Below, piece by piece: positions 53,450 to 62,580 of a stretch of DNA of 64,000 nt. The stretch comes from Gemmatimonadales bacterium. Its GTDB lineage: Bacteria > Gemmatimonadota > Gemmatimonadetes > Palauibacterales > Palauibacteraceae. The notes under the pieces are model-generated. The model saw only the letters and a list, made by a program, of their open reading frames with translations. It made no database searches and was not told the DNA's origin. The translations under genes and the position numbers were made by a program. Position 1 is the stretch's first letter, and the number at the start of each line of letters is the position of its first letter. Location: assembly GCA_009840115.1 (NCBI GenBank), contig VXOJ01000007.1, positions 124,001 to 188,000 of the forward strand. The letters run 5' to 3'.

Positions 53450-53902
53450 TTGCAAAACGTGGGAAACCGGCAAGCGCGCCGCGCGATCGGCGTCGTCTGC
53501 ATCCTCTCCGGATTGTCCGGCTGCCTGAATCTCGGGGTCGGCGTCTCCCCGACCGTGGGGAACATGCTCACGTCCGTGGTCAGCGAGGGATCCGCCCTGC
53601 CCGAGTTCGCGCGCGCCGCCGGAGGGCCCGGATCGATGCGCGTTTCGGGCCAGATCGTGGGCCGGCTGCGGTGCGACTACCTGTCCCCGGATCTGCGGGA
53701 GGTGGACGGCGGACTGGAACTCGTCGTCACGATCGTGTCGGGCCGGCAGGGCTGCAACAGCCTTACGCCCTCGACCCTCTCCTACGTGGCGAACATCTAC
53801 AACGTCGAGCCCGGGTCCTGGTCGATTCTCGTGGAGCATCGCTACGAGGGCGTGGACGGAACCCCCGGAGAGCGGCTGTACGACGTCGTGACCGTGAACT
53901 AG
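53450..53902 (+). CDS. Small lipoprotein of unknown function
   Basis: A protein of about 150 residues with a likely lipoprotein signal (GVVCILSGLSGCLNLG). The mature part resembles a beta-rich domain (VSGQIVGRLRCDYLSPDLRE, LELVVTIVSGRQGCNS, SYVANIYNVEPGSWSILVEH) with two further Cys that could pair. The start is uncertain: TTG 53450 or GTG 53459. Divergent from the plug-domain gene. No family recognised. Confidence 0.5.
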   Translation: MQNVGNRQARRAIGVVCILSGLSGCLNLGVGVSPTVGNMLTSVVSEGSALPEFARAAGGPGSMRVSGQIVGRLRCDYLSPDLREVDGGLELVVTIVSGRQGCNSLTPSTLSYVANIYNVEPGSWSILVEHRYEGVDGTPGERLYDVVTVN

Positions 53903-53934
53903 GACCCGGCGGGGACGGTCCGCTCCCCGGAGGG

Positions 53935-54204
53935 TCACTCCAGAGGCGCCGAGCGGGAATGGAGCCCGAGAAGATCCGCGTCGCTCATCCCGGCCAGGGC
54001 GCGCGTCGCCTCGGCCACGCTGCGACTCTCGTGCGACAGCCAGCGCGGCGGCTCGAAGGGATCCTCGAGGCATACGAAGTAGATGCGGGCCGCCTGGGGC
54101 GTATTCGGCTGGCCGCCCGAGACGTAGGCTTCCCAGCGGACCATCCCCCCGTCGAGGAAGGTGCGGGAGAGCGCCTTCTTCGGATCCACCCTCGCGCCGC
54201 TCAT
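53935..54204 (-). CDS. Hypothetical 89-residue protein
   Basis: The 89-residue protein (MSGARVDPKKALSRTFLDGG, FVCLEDPFEPPRWLSHESRS, a C-terminal helix ending SRSAPLE) has no family I recognise and no signal peptide. Its ATG overlaps the stop of the upstream hypothetical gene (ATGA), so the two are co-translated and probably work together. Confidence 0.6.
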   Translation of the reverse strand: MSGARVDPKKALSRTFLDGGMVRWEAYVSGGQPNTPQAARIYFVCLEDPFEPPRWLSHESRSVAEATRALAGMSDADLLGLHSRSAPLE

Positions 54205-54491
54205 ACCTTCACCGAGCGCGCGAGCAGTGCGCGGAGTCCCGCCTCGTCCATCTCGGTCACGGCCTGCTTCGGCACCTTGGAGATGCCCGGCGGCGCCTGG
54301 TTGTAGCGCTGGGGAATCGTGATGTCGTCGCGGTTCCGGAACATCACGAGCAGTCGGGGCGACTGTTGCGTCGTGCCCGAGAAGATCGAGAACTCGGCCT
54401 CCCAGGTGGCCCCCGACTCGCTCTTGAACCGGGTTCGGGCGCTGTCCGCGGCCCCATCCATCCGGAAGATCAGTTTCTTCAGAAGCGACAT
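54201..54491 (-). CDS. Hypothetical 96-residue protein
   Basis: The 96-residue protein starts MSLLKKLIFRMDGAADSART and has a strand-rich middle (ATWEAEFSIFSGTTQQSPRL) and a Lys/Arg-rich tail. On the minus strand TAGTGT ends 7 nt before the ATG, with no ribosome site, a possible leaderless start. Operon with the next hypothetical gene. No family recognised. Confidence 0.6.
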   Translation of the reverse strand: MSLLKKLIFRMDGAADSARTRFKSESGATWEAEFSIFSGTTQQSPRLLVMFRNRDDITIPQRYNQAPPGISKVPKQAVTEMDEAGLRALLARSVKV

Positions 54492-54628
54492 GGGCGCCAC
54501 ACTAGGCGAGTCGGGGTTGGACCGCCAGCCTGAAGGCTTCCGATGCGGGCGCGAAGCTGCGACCTTGCATTGGATTCGAGCCCGGCGGGGGGTTTCCGGC
54601 CACCCGTCGGCCACGCAAGGAGAACGTC

Positions 54629-55777
54629 ATGATGCACCGCCTTCGCTCGGCGACGATCGTCTTCCTGCTCACCGTTCTCGTCCTTCCGTCCGCCGCCGCC
54701 GGTCAGGACGCGGGCGTCATCGATGCGTTCTCGCGACAGATCGCGGCGGACGTCGAAGCGGACGGCATCGGCGGGGTCACGGCGGCGGTCTTCAAGGGAG
54801 ACCAGGTGCTGTGGGCGCAGGGGTTCGGCTGGGCCGACCCGGCGAACCGCGTGCCGGCGGGAGTGCGAACGATCTACCGGACCGGATCGATCTCGAAGTC
54901 GGTGACGGCGATCCTGATGGCGGACCTGGTGGAGGAGGGGACGGTCGCGCTCGATGACGCGGTGGTGGACTACCTGCCCGAGGCCACCGGCTTCGGCGAC
55001 CCGCCGGCCGGCATGGAGCCGATCACGTTCCGGCAGTTGGCCAGCCACACCGCCGGCCTCATCCGGGAGCCCGAACTCGAGGGCGCCGCGGCGGGGCCGA
55101 TCGACGACTGGGGATACAAGATCCTCGCCTCGATCCCGCACACGCGGTTCTACACGATGCCCGGCACCCAATACCAGTACTCGAACATCGGGTACGGCGT
55201 GCTCGGCTACGCCCTGCAGCGCGCCGCCGGCACGTCCTTCATGGACCTCGTCGAGGACCGCCTGTTCGAGCCGCTGGGGATGCGCTCCTCAGCTTTCATC
55301 GTCGGCCCCGACCTGTGGCGGCGGGTCTCCGTCGGCTTCGCGAACGGAGGCGACGGCGCGGTGAACGCCGACTTCCCCGCGCTCGAGCACGAGGGGCGCG
55401 GATACAAGGTGCCGAACGGCGGCGTGTACGCCACCGTCGGCGACCTCGCGACGTTCGCGGCCGCGGTCATGGGCATGACCGAACACGAACTCCTGGAGCC
55501 GACGACCCGACGGGAGGTCATGACGGTCCAGACGCCCGAGGACCCCGACGCGGGGTACGGACTCGGGTTCTCGATCCGCCCCGTCGCGCTCGAGGGCGGC
55601 CGCGACGTCCGGTTCGTCGGCCACGGCGGTTCCGTGGCCGGGTACAACATGTACCTCGTGTTCGAGCCCGAGAGCGGCTACGGCGTCGCGCTCGGCCGCA
55701 ACTACAACAGCGGCGCCACCAGTCTCGGCGAGGCCGGGAACGGGCTCCTCAAGGCGCTGCTCGAGGCCGGCGGTTGA
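54629..55777 (+). CDS. Exported beta-lactamase-family serine hydrolase (class C / D-Ala carboxypeptidase-like)
   Basis: The 382-residue protein has a signal peptide (FLLTVLVLPSAAAGQ). The serine hydrolase fold has catalytic SxxK in TGSISKSVTAILMADL, the second motif YQYSNIGYGVLGY (Tyr-Ser-Asn), and GHGGSVAGYNM in place of KTG. Such HGG-type members are usually esterases or D-aminopeptidases rather than drug-resistance enzymes. It overlaps the following plug-domain gene by 4 nt (TTGA). Confidence 0.88.
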   Translation: MMHRLRSATIVFLLTVLVLPSAAAGQDAGVIDAFSRQIAADVEADGIGGVTAAVFKGDQVLWAQGFGWADPANRVPAGVRTIYRTGSISKSVTAILMADLVEEGTVALDDAVVDYLPEATGFGDPPAGMEPITFRQLASHTAGLIREPELEGAAAGPIDDWGYKILASIPHTRFYTMPGTQYQYSNIGYGVLGYALQRAAGTSFMDLVEDRLFEPLGMRSSAFIVGPDLWRRVSVGFANGGDGAVNADFPALEHEGRGYKVPNGGVYATVGDLATFAAAVMGMTEHELLEPTTRREVMTVQTPEDPDAGYGLGFSIRPVALEGGRDVRFVGHGGSVAGYNMYLVFEPESGYGVALGRNYNSGATSLGEAGNGLLKALLEAGG

Positions 55778-56823
55778 ACGGCCGCGCGCCGCTCCTCGCG
55801 CCGGCAACCGCTCTCGCGCTGGCGGCGGCCGCTCTCGCGCCGTCGACGGCCGCGGGACAGGAAGAGGAAGAGGAGAGGATCCTCCGCGCCTGCAGGCAAC
55901 TCGGGCAGGCGGAACTCGAGGTCGGCATCGAGGGCATGATCCGGGACGATGAGAGCCGGGTCCCGCTGCCTGGGGCGACGGTGCTGATCCGTTACGAGGC
56001 CCAGCGCGGGATGCCGACGCCGGAGGACGTGCGGGTGGAAGCGGATGAGCGAGGGCGATACCAGGTCTGCGGCCTCGAAGCGTTCCGGGAGATCCGGGTG
56101 CGCCCGAACTACCGGTCCCGGCGCGGGAAGGAGCGCAAGGTCGAACTCGATCGGTCGCAGTTCGTCGACCTCGAGGTGGACATGGGGGACGCGGCCTTCG
56201 TCGTCCTCTCCGTCGTGGACGCCGCGGACGGGCGGCCGGTGGCGGGCGCGCAGATCGACTTCTCCCCGCTGCCCGTCGCCGGGGTCACGGATACGCTCGG
56301 ACGCGTGGCGTTTCGCTCGATGCCGCCGCTCACCTACGGCCTGCGCGTCGCGCACATCGGCTACGCGCCCCTCGAGACCGAGATCAACATCCTCACGGAC
56401 CAGCGCGCGGAATTCCGCGTCGAACTCAACACGCGGGCGATCGCGCTCGCGCCGATCGAGGTGCGGGTGACCGGCCGCGACCCGTTCCTGCTCACGTCCG
56501 GGTTCTATGAGCGCCGCCAATCCATCGACGAGGGCTACTTCGCGACCCATCCGGAAATGGACCAGTTCATCCACCTCGGGCAGGTGTTCCAGTTCAAGCG
56601 GGAACTCTCCATCCGGTACCGCCGGAACCAGCTCATCCTCCTCAACGGACGGCCGGCCAGCCGCCTCGGGTTCAATCGGAGAAACCTGAGCGAACTGAAG
56701 TTCGACACCGTTCGGGGCATCGAAGCGTACAGGTGCAGCGAGGCGCCGCCGGAGATCATGAACCAGGTGCCGAACACCATGCTCCTCACCGACTGCAACC
56801 TGATCGCGATCTGGACGTACTGA
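55774..56823 (+). CDS. Exported carboxypeptidase-regulatory plus TonB-plug-like protein without a barrel
   Basis: The 349-residue protein starts at TTG 55774 overlapping the hydrolase stop. After a signal peptide and Glu-run it has two beta-sandwich folds (VPLPGATVLIRYEAQRGMPT; VVDAADGRPVAGAQIDFSPL). After the linker IALAPIEVRVTG it has the shared GFYERRQSIDEGYF block and a plug-like region (LILLNGRPASRL, VRGIEAYRCSEAPPEIM, DCNLIAIWTY), then stops. It belongs to the same group as 52096-53328 and 58278-59690. Function unknown. Confidence 0.75.
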   Translation: MNGRAPLLAPATALALAAAALAPSTAAGQEEEEERILRACRQLGQAELEVGIEGMIRDDESRVPLPGATVLIRYEAQRGMPTPEDVRVEADERGRYQVCGLEAFREIRVRPNYRSRRGKERKVELDRSQFVDLEVDMGDAAFVVLSVVDAADGRPVAGAQIDFSPLPVAGVTDTLGRVAFRSMPPLTYGLRVAHIGYAPLETEINILTDQRAEFRVELNTRAIALAPIEVRVTGRDPFLLTSGFYERRQSIDEGYFATHPEMDQFIHLGQVFQFKRELSIRYRRNQLILLNGRPASRLGFNRRNLSELKFDTVRGIEAYRCSEAPPEIMNQVPNTMLLTDCNLIAIWTY

Positions 56824-56830
56824 CGATTCC

Positions 56831-58258
56831 TTGAGCGACATCGGCCGGCCCGAAGGGGAAACTGCGGCTCCCGGCCGTTCCCGAGTGTGGGAAACGGTGC
56901 GGGCGCTGTTGTGGGGTACGCAGGAAGACTTCACGTCCGGGAGCCTGAACCGCGGCGTGCTCCTGCTCGCCATCCCGATGGTGCTCGAGATGGCGGGGGA
57001 GTCGCTGTTCTTCCTCGTGGACATGGCGGTCGTCAGCCGACTCGGGGCCAACGCGCTCGCCGCCATCGCGCTCACCGAAGCGATGCTGGCGGTCATCTAC
57101 TCGGTCGCGGTGGGACTGGCGATGTCCACCACGGCGATGGTCGCGCGCCGCACGGGCGAGAAGGACGAGCGCGGGGCGGCGACGGCCGCGGTGCAGGCGA
57201 TCGTGCTGAGCGTCGGCATCGCCGCGGTCCTCGGGATCGCGGGCGCGATCCTGGCCCCGTGGCTGCTCCAAGCCATGGGCGGATCACCCGAAGTCGTCGC
57301 CCAGGGCACCACCTACGCCCGCATCCAGTTGGGCGGGATGGTCGTCATCATCCTCCTCTTCGTGAACAACGCGATCTACCGGGGAGCGGGCGACCCATCG
57401 ATGGCGATGCGGTCGGTGTGGCTGGCGAACGGGATCAACATCGTGCTCGATCCGGTACTCGTGTTCGGCCTCTGGATCTTCCCCGAACTCGGGCTCCCGG
57501 GCGCCGCCGTGGCCACGACGACGGGGCGCGGGATCGGGGCCCTGTACCAGTTGTGGCACCTGTCACGCGGCGAGCGCATTCGGGTGCGGCGGAGCGACCT
57601 TCGGGTTCGCTGGCCCGTGATCGGGCGGCTCGCGCGCGTGTCGGTCGGGGGCGTGGGACAGATGCTCGTAACGCAGGTCAGCTACATCATTTCGATCCGG
57701 TTTCTGTCGGAGTTCGGGACGATCGCGCTCGCGGGCTACACCATGGCGATCCGCGTGGTCATCTTCATCATCCTCCCCGCCTGGGGCCTCGCGAACGCCG
57801 CGGCCACGCTCGTGGGCCAGAACCTCGGCGCCGGGAAGCCCGACCGCGCCGAGCGGGCCGTCTACCTCACCGGCTTCTGGAACATGCTGTTCATGGCCGT
57901 GGTGACGGTGGTCTTCGTGGCGTTCCCGGGGCCGATTCTGGCGCCGTTCGCCCCGGATCCGGAGACGCTCGACGTGGGCGTGCGCGCACTCCGGATCATC
58001 AGCTACGGGTACATCTTCTACGCCTGGGGCATGGTGACGATGCAGGCCTTCAACGGAGCCGGGGACACGGCGACGCCGACCTGGATCAACATCGGCGTGT
58101 TCTGGTTCTTCCAGCTTCCGGTCGCGGCGCTGCTTGCGTTCAGCGCCGGGTGGGGCGAGACGGGCGTGTTCTGGTCGTTCGCGATCGCCTACTCGCTGTC
58201 GGCCGTCGTCGGCCTCTCGATCTTCCGCCGCGGCCGCTGGAAGCAGAAGGTGGTGTAG
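56831..58258 (+). CDS. MATE-family multidrug/cation exporter
   Basis: The 475-residue protein has twelve helices in the MATE two-half layout. Hallmarks are LLLAIPMVLEMAGESLFFLV, DMAVVSRLGANALAAIALTE, IYRGAGDPSMAMRSVWLANG with INIVLDPVLVFG, and in the second half GLANAAATLVGQNLGAGKPD and MQAFNGAGDTATPTW. It uses an H+ or Na+ gradient to expel organic cations. The start is TTG 56831, 7 nt after the plug-domain gene. Confidence 0.92.
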   Translation: MSDIGRPEGETAAPGRSRVWETVRALLWGTQEDFTSGSLNRGVLLLAIPMVLEMAGESLFFLVDMAVVSRLGANALAAIALTEAMLAVIYSVAVGLAMSTTAMVARRTGEKDERGAATAAVQAIVLSVGIAAVLGIAGAILAPWLLQAMGGSPEVVAQGTTYARIQLGGMVVIILLFVNNAIYRGAGDPSMAMRSVWLANGINIVLDPVLVFGLWIFPELGLPGAAVATTTGRGIGALYQLWHLSRGERIRVRRSDLRVRWPVIGRLARVSVGGVGQMLVTQVSYIISIRFLSEFGTIALAGYTMAIRVVIFIILPAWGLANAAATLVGQNLGAGKPDRAERAVYLTGFWNMLFMAVVTVVFVAFPGPILAPFAPDPETLDVGVRALRIISYGYIFYAWGMVTMQAFNGAGDTATPTWINIGVFWFFQLPVAALLAFSAGWGETGVFWSFAIAYSLSAVVGLSIFRRGRWKQKVV

Positions 58259-58277
58259 CTTCCCTGGCTGCGGCCCG

Positions 58278-59690
58278 CTAGGCGGTGCAGCGCGTCCGGC
58301 CTGCCGCTCCCTTCGACCGCAGGCCGATCACGACGCTTGCCTGCTGCCCCGCGGCGAGTTCCACCTCCCGCACTCTCAGGTCGAAGCCCCCGCAGAGGGC
58401 GCTGATCCTGTGGATTCCGGGCGACAACCCCTCCAGCGAGAATCGGCCGGCTCGATCCGTCGTGGCGCGGACATCCGTGCCGGCCACCGTCACGCTGGCG
58501 GCCTCGAGTGGGTGTTCGGTGAGCTCGTTCACGACGATGCCCGTGATCCGCCCGGGCGAAGTCACGGTCACGGCGAGGCCTGCCTCGACACCCGCCTCGG
58601 CGACGAGCACCGAGGGCGCCCCTCGGTGAGGACCGTAGGCGGCCGTCAGTTCCAGGGTCACGTTGGCCGGGACTTCGCACAGCCGGTATCGTCCGAGCGA
58701 GTCAGTGCGGACCACGGTTTCCACGCGTTCGAGGCCGCCGGGATCGGCGGGATTCGCGTAAGACGCAAACACGTGCGCGGCGGGTAGCCGGACTCGGGTC
58801 ACCTCGTCTTCCACCAACCCGTCCACCGCCACCTCGCCGGGCCGGCCAGCCGGCTCGCACAGCTCGACCTCGATCTGCGGTATCTCCGGCGTCTCCGCCG
58901 TCCAGTTGGACCACAGGATGATCGCGCCGCATGCCATGGAGGTTCCGTCCCAGGCAAAAAACGGCATCTTCGAGCCGGGTGGGTACAACTCCGCGGCGCC
59001 GACTTCGTGTACCGAAAGCTCTTCCAGCAGTGTCGGGGGCGGCGCCTCCGGAGAACGGAAGGTTCCCGCCGGGTTCAGTGAGTATGATCGGCTCGTGCCC
59101 GAGCCGTCCGCCGCTCCGATGGCCCGCCGGTCGAGGTATACCGGGATCTTCGGGCACCGCGGCAGAGGGGCGCGCATCTGGAGGGTGGACATGAAGTCGG
59201 ACATACGCACGAAGCCCCGTTTGTTGGCCTCGATCCATGCCGGCTCGACGAACACGCCCCAGCCCTCCTCCATCCGGTCGTAGAAGCCGGACTCCACGAG
59301 ACGGGGGGCGCGGCCTTCCACGCCGACTTCCAGCGGCTCGAGGGGGATCGCCTGCGGGGTCAGGCGTACGTCCAGTCGCGGGGGCGCCTGCGCGTCGATC
59401 TCCAGCGGCGTACTGAGCAGCTCGTACCCGAAGCGGCGCACCGCGAGCATGTAGGCGCCCGGCGCAACCTGGGCGAAGGCGAAGGTGCCGTCGGGGCCCG
59501 TGATGGTCTCCCGAGCCGAACCGGAGGCGTCGGCCAGCCGAACCGTAGCGCCCTCGACCGTTTCACCCGTCCCGTCGTCAACGACGGTTCCGGCGACCTC
59601 CACCGCCTCCTGAGCCGCCATTCTGTTGGGAGCCATGCCCAAGACCGCCGCCAGCGCGACGGCGAGCAGGAAGGCACGGGGTTCTGTCAT
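58278..59690 (-). CDS. Exported carboxypeptidase-regulatory / TonB-plug-like protein, plug in the middle
   Basis: The 470-residue protein has a signal peptide (RAFLLAVALAAVLGMAPNRM, AAQ), a carboxypeptidase-regulatory fold (DGTGETVEGATVRLADASGS), the block LVESGFYDRMEEGWGVFVEP, a plug-like part with VYLDRRAIGAADGSG, AAELYPPGSKMPFF and ACGAIILWSNW, then two more regulatory folds (VRLPAAHVFASYANPADPGG; GIVVNELTEHPLEAASVTVA) to the end. No barrel. The order differs from its paralogues in having C-terminal sandwich domains. Function unknown. Confidence 0.75.
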   Translation of the reverse strand: MTEPRAFLLAVALAAVLGMAPNRMAAQEAVEVAGTVVDDGTGETVEGATVRLADASGSARETITGPDGTFAFAQVAPGAYMLAVRRFGYELLSTPLEIDAQAPPRLDVRLTPQAIPLEPLEVGVEGRAPRLVESGFYDRMEEGWGVFVEPAWIEANKRGFVRMSDFMSTLQMRAPLPRCPKIPVYLDRRAIGAADGSGTSRSYSLNPAGTFRSPEAPPPTLLEELSVHEVGAAELYPPGSKMPFFAWDGTSMACGAIILWSNWTAETPEIPQIEVELCEPAGRPGEVAVDGLVEDEVTRVRLPAAHVFASYANPADPGGLERVETVVRTDSLGRYRLCEVPANVTLELTAAYGPHRGAPSVLVAEAGVEAGLAVTVTSPGRITGIVVNELTEHPLEAASVTVAGTDVRATTDRAGRFSLEGLSPGIHRISALCGGFDLRVREVELAAGQQASVVIGLRSKGAAGRTRCTA

Positions 59691-59814
59691 GTGAACGTCC
59701 GCGAGGTTGAATGGCCCGGGGCGCGGACCGAGAGAATAGACCATGGCGCCGCCCGTGAGTAGACGGGGCAGCCCGCGTGCGCGTCACTTTCGAGGATTCG
59801 ACCGGGGGCTGGCT

Positions 59815-61137
59815 CTACGGAGTCGGGTGCTCCGTCCGCAGTTGGGCATCCGGGGCCAGTTGGACGACGCGCACGATCGGATAACCCAGATCGTGCGTGT
59901 CGACGTAGGCGATGAGGCCGTCCGGGCCGAACGCGTCGGGGATTCGGAGTCCTCCCGGCTGGATCGTGCCCAGGTAGCGGGCGTCCGGCGTCACGATGTC
60001 GATCGGCCCCTCCTCGTCGGGTAGCGGGGTCCGCGCCACCCACAGCCGATCTTCGAAGTCCACGGCCAACGCATCGATGGCGGGGACGACCTCGGCGAAG
60101 GTCATCCGTTCGATGCGGGCCTGGAACGCCTCTCGCAACTGACTCGCGAAATCGTCAGGCATGCGGATGTCCGGGCGCCCCGAAATGGACAGTGTCGTTG
60201 CGTCCCCGGACCCTTCGAGCTCGGCCAGGCGGCGCTCCCGCTCCGCATCCCGGACGGCACTCGTCACCGGGATCGGGGAGAGTGGCCGTTCCAGAATCTC
60301 GCCCACGATGCCGTCCTCGCCGATCAGCTTGATCCGGTACCCGGAGGAGTCGACGACGGCGAGTCGCCCGTCCGAGAGCGCGGCGAAATGCAGCCCCGGG
60401 TCGAACGCCCTCACCGGGCTGAGATTGAAGGAAAAGCTGCCTCCGCCGGCTTCGGCCGCATCTCCGGTGGGCGGCGGCGGCTCCCAGGCCGTGTAGAGCA
60501 ACTCGCGAGTCCCTTCCGGCCGGTAGCGTGCGATGGGGCGTCCGGGTTCGTCTCCCGTTCCGCCGACGGAACTGCTTACGGACATCGACTCCGCCGTCCC
60601 GCTCACCACGAACTCGCGGTTTGTGATGATGCTCCCGTCGGAGAGCCATGCGCCCACGCCCGTGGGCGCGCCCTGCGTCGGATCGAAGGGCGCGGATTCC
60701 GCATATGCGCCCTCCGGCGTGACGAACTGAATCCCGCTGCGCCCGCCGTCGAACACGGCGAGACGACCGTCGGCGAGCAGGGATATCGATTCGGGGTCGG
60801 TGAGCTCGCCGGGGCCTTCGCCCTGCCGGGAGATGGTTCGAAGGTAGGTCCCGTCCCGGTCCAACACGACGATGTGCCCCGCCTGTTCGTCCAGGATGAA
60901 GAGATCGCCCGCCTCGTTGAAGACCAGGTCGGCGATGGACCCGAAGATCTCCCAGTCTTCCCCATCCATGGAACCGGCAATCCAGCGCGATTCATACGCC
61001 GGAGCGATCGTGAAGTCGGGACCGTCCAGGGCCCCCGACCCGCCGGCAGGCGCCCCGCCTTCGCCATCGCCCCCGCACGCGGCCAGGAGACAGAGCCCCG
61101 CGCCGGACAGGGAATGACGCCAGGTTCGTTGGATCAT
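59815..61137 (-). CDS. 6-bladed beta-propeller lipoprotein outside the ECF locus
   Basis: The 440-residue lipoprotein has a signal ending GLCLLAACGGDG and a Gly/Ala spacer. The propeller has DLVFNEAGDLFILDEQAGHI, VVLDRDGTYLRTISRQGEGP with GELTDPE, LADGRLAVFDGGRSGIQFV, and about three further blades. It has a GGAAGGAA ribosome site. No copy of the GCAACC/GTGTC promoter was seen in the gap upstream (61138-61234), so it is not obviously in the ECF regulon. Function unknown. Confidence 0.85.
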   Translation of the reverse strand: MIQRTWRHSLSGAGLCLLAACGGDGEGGAPAGGSGALDGPDFTIAPAYESRWIAGSMDGEDWEIFGSIADLVFNEAGDLFILDEQAGHIVVLDRDGTYLRTISRQGEGPGELTDPESISLLADGRLAVFDGGRSGIQFVTPEGAYAESAPFDPTQGAPTGVGAWLSDGSIITNREFVVSGTAESMSVSSSVGGTGDEPGRPIARYRPEGTRELLYTAWEPPPPTGDAAEAGGGSFSFNLSPVRAFDPGLHFAALSDGRLAVVDSSGYRIKLIGEDGIVGEILERPLSPIPVTSAVRDAERERRLAELEGSGDATTLSISGRPDIRMPDDFASQLREAFQARIERMTFAEVVPAIDALAVDFEDRLWVARTPLPDEEGPIDIVTPDARYLGTIQPGGLRIPDAFGPDGLIAYVDTHDLGYPIVRVVQLAPDAQLRTEHPTP

Positions 61138-61234
61138 GGGTTCCTTCCGGGTGAGGTGCCGTCGTCCGCTCCAAAGGAAACCGTCACCCCACGGATGGTT
61201 GGCTGGCGGGGCCCGCGGGCCCCGCCGGCTCGCG

Positions 61235-62566
61235 CTAGATCACGTGGAAGGTCACCCACTGGGAGACCCAGACGGCGGTCGGTTCACCCCGGTTGCTTGC
61301 GGGGCGGAACCGCATCTGCTGGGCGACTTCCGAGGCGGCGCGGTCCAGGGCCTCGTTGCCGCTGGTCGTCTTGATCTCGTGGTTGGCCACGGCGCCGGTC
61401 AGGTCGACGTAGATCCACAGCTCAACCCGGCCGCCGATCCCTGCATCCCTCAAGTTCCTCGGATAGGCTCTCTCGAGTATCTGCTGGATCTCGCCCGTGT
61501 TCTGAAGCATGGGGGGCGTGTCGTACGCGACGAAGGTCGGCCGGTCGGCCGGCGAGACTCTCTCGTCCGGGGGGTACAGCGGGCTCGCCTCGATTTCGAG
61601 ACTCTGATCGGCGTCGGCCGCCGGAGCGGGGGCATCCATCTGCGCCTCGGGCTGCGGGACACCCAGGACGAGAATGATGGCGAGCGCCGCCACGCCCGTA
61701 GCCCCCAGGGTTCTCGGAATGCGGAGCCGCGCCAGCGGTTCGGTCATGCGGCGCAGCCGCTGCTCCACGGCCGGCTTGCGCTCGGCGAAGGCGGCCGCGG
61801 CCAGCAGGGGCGCGGAGACACGGCCGCCGACCGTGATGAGGGCGTCCGCGTAGTCGCGCGGGGACTCGCCCCGCTCCAGGACGCGACGGTCGCAGTCGAA
61901 CTCGATCGCCAGCCGCAGCCGGGAGAGTTGCCACCACAGGAAGAGGTTCCACGGCATCAGTACGAGAGCCGCGACCGCCACGGCGAAGAGCCGGTGGTCG
62001 CCGGCGCGCTGGTGTTCGCGCTCGTGCAGGAAGACCAGGCGCAGCAGCCTGTCATCGAGTTCGGGGATCCACTTCGGCATCACGACGACGGGGCGCCGGA
62101 TGCCGACCACGGCGGGGCCCCGGCCATCCGCGATCAAGACCGGCGATCCGAGGACGCGACCCGGGGTCCACGTGCGCATCTCCAACCGCAGGCGCCGGTA
62201 CGCCCGCCCGAGGTGGAAGAGCATCCCCACCACGAGCAATACCCAGACCCCAGCCGCGAGCGCGCTCAGCGCGCCGGCGTCGAACCACGCCGCGGGGTCC
62301 GCCGCCCCGGCCGCGGCGGGCGCGGAGGCCACGACCACCGCCTCACTCAACTCCACGAGAGGGCCCCACGGCGACGCGCCCAGTCCCGGGAGGAGGCCGG
62401 GCGCGAGAAACGCCGCGAACGGGAGCGCCACCGAGCCGACGACCGCCGCGAACCAGCCCCAGCGCACCGGCTTCCTGAAGTGACCCAGCGCCCGCTCGGT
62501 CGCGAAGGCGGCCAGGGCGAGGAGTCCCGAAATCAACAGGCAGTATCCGATCCAAACGATGACCAT
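61235..62566 (-). CDS. M56 (BlaR1-type) membrane metallopeptidase fused to TonB-like C-terminal domain
   Basis: The 443-residue protein has three N-terminal helices (WIGYCLLISGLLALAAFATE; GWFAAVVGSVALPFAAFLAP; SALAAGVWVLLVVGMLFHLG), the zinc motif HEREH at 181-185 with the following Glu and DCD residues (IEFDCDRRVL about 221-230), a fourth helix near 288 and a periplasmic TonB-type domain (GIGGRVELWIYVDLTGAVAN, ALDRAASEVAQQMRFRPASN). BlaR1 relatives cleave a BlaI repressor on sensing beta-lactams; here the sensor is replaced by a TonB domain. No blaI gene is visible in the window. Confidence 0.85.
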   Translation of the reverse strand: MVIVWIGYCLLISGLLALAAFATERALGHFRKPVRWGWFAAVVGSVALPFAAFLAPGLLPGLGASPWGPLVELSEAVVVASAPAAAGAADPAAWFDAGALSALAAGVWVLLVVGMLFHLGRAYRRLRLEMRTWTPGRVLGSPVLIADGRGPAVVGIRRPVVVMPKWIPELDDRLLRLVFLHEREHQRAGDHRLFAVAVAALVLMPWNLFLWWQLSRLRLAIEFDCDRRVLERGESPRDYADALITVGGRVSAPLLAAAAFAERKPAVEQRLRRMTEPLARLRIPRTLGATGVAALAIILVLGVPQPEAQMDAPAPAADADQSLEIEASPLYPPDERVSPADRPTFVAYDTPPMLQNTGEIQQILERAYPRNLRDAGIGGRVELWIYVDLTGAVANHEIKTTSGNEALDRAASEVAQQMRFRPASNRGEPTAVWVSQWVTFHVI

Positions 62567-62580
62567 GTCGCTACTCCTCC

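Noticed and set aside
61138-61234. A fourth ECF promoter copy before the 59815-61137 propeller gene
   Set aside because: GCCAACC and GTGAC occur on the minus strand but only 9 nt apart, unlike the 15-16 nt spacing of the three real copies.
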